A DNA stretch of 8,008 bases from JASFJH01 sp050117725. Its GTDB lineage: Bacteria > Pseudomonadota > Gammaproteobacteria > AKS1. The DNA is taken from assembly GCA_050117725.1 (NCBI GenBank), contig JASFME010000099.1, forward strand, positions 1 to 8,008, in the 5' to 3' direction. The notes under the pieces were generated by a model. It saw nothing but the letters and a program-made list of their open reading frames with translations, was not told where the DNA came from and did no database searches. The position numbers were made by a program, and so were the translations under genes. Shown here piece by piece: positions 6,604 to 8,008 of the stretch; position 1 is the first letter of the stretch, and each line of letters opens with the position of its first letter.

Positions 6604-6751
6604 GAACCCCTGATTTCTGGTCTATATCTAAATATACCGCCTGACTAACGGTATAAAAAAACGAGTAAAACTACCAGGCGGGGTGGGGTGTGCGCTGTTG
6701 GCAAGACAGTACGGCACAAATTGGCAAGCTCAGGATAGACAGGCTGTAGGC
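6604..6751 (+). other. 148-nt intergenic leader before the Sel1 gene
   Basis: This gap holds no open reading frame worth calling. It contains a hairpin TATACCG/CGGTATA (6633-6639 with 6649-6655), a longer-range pair CCGCCTG/CAGGCGG (6637-6643 with 6675-6681) that shares bases with the first, and a direct repeat of TTGGCAAG at 6698-6705 and 6721-6728. TATAAA at 6652 could be part of a promoter, but no partner -35 was found. No T-tailed terminator follows the kinase gene, so read-through into the Sel1 gene is possible. Confidence 0.4.
6633..6681 (+). repeat. Overlapping, mutually exclusive inverted repeats
   Basis: The first stem pairs 6633-6639 with 6649-6655 (7 bp, 9-nt loop) and is followed by a run of seven A. 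The second pairs 6637-6643 with 6675-6681 (7 bp, GC-rich, 31-nt loop). Both need CCG at 6637-6639, so only one can form at a time. This resembles alternative leader folding, but no terminator T-run is attached. The first stem alone could instead be a DNA operator next to TATAAA. Confidence 0.35.
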
Positions 6752-7753
6752 ATGAAAAAATTTATCACAATCATATTATTCCAGTTGCTGGTCCTGCCGG
6801 CATTCGTGGCGGCAGACACCAGTGATTACATCTGGAATATGCAATTTGAAAAGAAAATGGGGCTGGCCGAGCAGGGCGATAAAAAAGCCCAGTATGATGT
6901 CGGTAATATGTACCTGAAGGGCCAGGGTACGACACGCGATGCCGAAAAGGCATTCGAGTGGTACCAGAAGGCTGCCGAGCAAGGTTATGTCCGCGCGGTT
7001 TACAAGATTGGCTTTCTCTACCACAAGGGCGAGGGCGTCAAGAAAAACAATGGCAAGGCGTTCACCTGGATCAAGCGCGCCGCCGAGCAGGATTACCGCC
7101 CCGCCATGTATTATCTTGGCAAGCTGTATGCGAGTGGTGCCGGTACCAGCAAGAATCTGAATGCGGCGCTGGTGTGGTACGAGAAGGCGGAGAAGGCCGG
7201 TTATCACCCGGCGAAAAAGGCCATTGCCAGGGTGAAAAGGCAGATTGCTTCGGCGCCGAAACCGGCAGCGGTGGTACGCAAGGCACCGAAACCGGCCCCG
7301 GCAGCACGTAGCGCGACGAAATCGACGCCAAGCCCTGCGCCGGCAAAACGCAAGGCCGCCGCACCGCCGAACCTGTTATCCACGATTATTGCCTCGAAGT
7401 GGCAGCAAGACGGTGAACCGGCGGATATGCTTCCTTCCGCGGTGACCGAATGCAACATACGCAACGGCCTGATTGCCTGCGCCTCGGAGGAGATCGACGA
7501 GAACCAGCCGTTCGGGGTGGTGACCTACCGCATGGAATCCATGATCGGCAATTTCAAGGGTAACAGGTTCAGCGTTCAATACAGAAAAAATGTCACGCTG
7601 ATCTTCCCGAACGAGCCGGACAATCCGAACCTGAAGATCCCGCTTGACTACGGGCCACAGCAGCCGGTGCGCCTGGACTGTGAGCTGGTTGGCAAGAAAG
7701 ACGTCACTTGCCAGACACCGGACAACAAATCACTCGTCTACGTCAAACTGTAA
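6752..7753 (+). CDS. Secreted Sel1-repeat (TPR-like) protein with Cys-containing C-terminal domain
   Basis: The protein is 333 aa from ATG 6752. This start is chosen because it opens a classic signal peptide (MKKF, hydrophobic core, cleavage near FVAA, residues 1-21); an in-frame GTG at 6683 would bury it. An AGG 8 nt upstream is a modest ribosome site. Three Sel1 repeats follow (about 45-79, 81-115, 117-151), with landmarks A-x-Y-x(2)-G-x(2)-Y and A-x(2)-W-Y/I-x-K/R-A. Such repeats form a helical scaffold for protein binding. A Pro/Ala/Lys-rich linker (168-206) resembles a periplasm- or wall-spanning spacer. Residues 207-333 form a beta-rich-looking domain with cysteines 234, 243, 310 and 320, which could form disulfides outside the cytoplasm; I do not recognise it. 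The gene stands alone, ending at a strong terminator. Its role is unknown; an envelope scaffold or regulator of a neighbour is plausible. Confidence 0.88.
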   Translation: MKKFITIILFQLLVLPAFVAADTSDYIWNMQFEKKMGLAEQGDKKAQYDVGNMYLKGQGTTRDAEKAFEWYQKAAEQGYVRAVYKIGFLYHKGEGVKKNNGKAFTWIKRAAEQDYRPAMYYLGKLYASGAGTSKNLNAALVWYEKAEKAGYHPAKKAIARVKRQIASAPKPAAVVRKAPKPAPAARSATKSTPSPAPAKRKAAAPPNLLSTIIASKWQQDGEPADMLPSAVTECNIRNGLIACASEEIDENQPFGVVTYRMESMIGNFKGNRFSVQYRKNVTLIFPNEPDNPNLKIPLDYGPQQPVRLDCELVGKKDVTCQTPDNKSLVYVKL

Positions 7754-7776
7754 TCAGCTCCGATTCCATGATTTGC

Positions 7777-7802
7777 ATGCCGGCCATAGTGCCGGCATTT
7801 TT
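7777..7802 (+). terminator. Rho-independent terminator after the Sel1 gene
   Basis: ATGCCGGC (7777-7784) pairs perfectly with GCCGGCAT (7791-7798) around a 6-nt loop, and the T-run continues through 7802. It begins 24 nt after the Sel1 stop codon. The 8-bp GC-rich stem with five T is a textbook intrinsic terminator and separates the Sel1 gene from the next regulator gene. Confidence 0.9.
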
Positions 7803-7828
7803 GTGCCCGCCAGGCGAGTGGGCCAGTG

Positions 7829-7843
7829 TGTGAATTTTTCACA
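7829..7843. promoter_or_regulatory. TGTGAA/TTCACA inverted repeat, possible operator
   Basis: A perfect 6-bp inverted repeat with a 3-nt spacer lies 83 nt upstream of the response regulator ATG. The half-sites TGTGA and TCACA match the cAMP-receptor-protein consensus, but the spacing is 5 nt rather than the usual 6, so CRP binding is doubtful. A different dimeric regulator could use it. TTGACG at 7859-7864 resembles a -35 box, but no suitable -10 was found 16-18 nt after it. Confidence 0.35.
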
Positions 7844-7926
7844 GTCACGTTGTGGCATTTGACGATGTTAGCCGTTCCCCACCTGGCTACCATGCCTTGC
7901 ACAGGCATAAAGAAGGGGGAGGTTAC

Positions 7927-8008
7927 ATGCCATCAGTATTGCTTGCAGACCCGCATGTGCTCGTGCGCCAGGCATTGCGGCGGGTTGTCGAGGAAATCAT
8001 GGGGGCCA
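7927..8008 (+). CDS. N-terminus of a NarL/FixJ-type response regulator (cut by the window edge)
   Basis: Twenty-seven codons are visible. SVLLADPHVLVRQALRRVVE is the typical first strand and helix of a receiver domain in LuxR-type DNA-binding response regulators. These are phosphorylated by a histidine kinase and then bind promoters through a C-terminal helix-turn-helix; that part lies outside the window. A very strong ribosome site (GGGGGAGG, 7915-7922) precedes the ATG by 4 nt. The usual acidic pair ADD is ADP here: one metal-binding aspartate (D8) is present and the second is replaced by proline. This substitution could alter phosphorylation, or be tolerated as in some family members. The receiver family is fairly sure; the NarL/FixJ subclass is likely; the target genes are unknown. 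Confidence 0.75.
   Translation, partial: MPSVLLADPHVLVRQALRRVVEEIMGA

Noticed and set aside
6652..6657. TATAAA as the Sel1 promoter -10 box
   Set aside because: No recognisable -35 lies at a suitable distance upstream.

Overview
The window looks like chromosomal DNA from a gammaproteobacterium. This is inferred from the GC-rich coding sequence, the tight bacterial gene spacing, strong Shine-Dalgarno (SD) sites, and the mix of families: CHASE2 cyclase, PleD-like regulator, M48 protease, stand-alone HNH protein, fructosamine-kinase family and Sel1 protein. Genus cannot be fixed from sequence alone; a Chromatiales/Ectothiorhodospiraceae-like relative is only a guess. I see no tRNA, rRNA, CRISPR array, transposase or phage gene.

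Layout. Positions 1-4835 are a minus-strand block, read right to left: a PleD-like response regulator with a degenerate GGDEF domain (4835-3597), a membrane CHASE2 class III adenylate cyclase (3501-1639), an exported SH3b-domain protein (1634-984), an exported M48 zinc metalloprotease (987-94), and the first 14 codons of another gene running off the left edge. The last three complete genes are packed like an operon (4-nt gap, then a 4-nt ATGA overlap). The regulator is 95 nt upstream of the cyclase and that gap holds a perfect 17-bp palindrome. Positions 4836-5112 are a divergent intergenic region with candidate promoters in both directions.

Positions 5113-8008 are a plus-strand block: a stand-alone HNH endonuclease and a fructosamine-3-kinase family protein, separated by 3 nt; a 148-nt gap with overlapping inverted repeats; a secreted Sel1-repeat protein with an unrecognised four-cysteine C-terminal domain; a clear Rho-independent terminator (7777-7802); and the start of a NarL/FixJ-type response regulator cut by the right edge.

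How the parts may work together. The left block joins two nucleotide second-messenger modules with two envelope proteins. The regulator keeps its phosphorylation site but has lost the GGDEF catalytic and substrate-binding residues while keeping the RxxD inhibitory-site motif, so it is more likely a c-di-GMP reader or protein-interaction module than a synthase. The cyclase keeps all residues expected for cAMP synthesis and has an extracytoplasmic CHASE2 sensor. The SH3b protein and M48 protease would act outside the inner membrane, so envelope-state sensing linked to proteolysis is a reasonable but untested inference. The most unusual observations are the degenerate GGDEF, the cyclase/SH3b/protease gene set, the palindrome before the cyclase, and the overlapping hairpins before the Sel1 gene.
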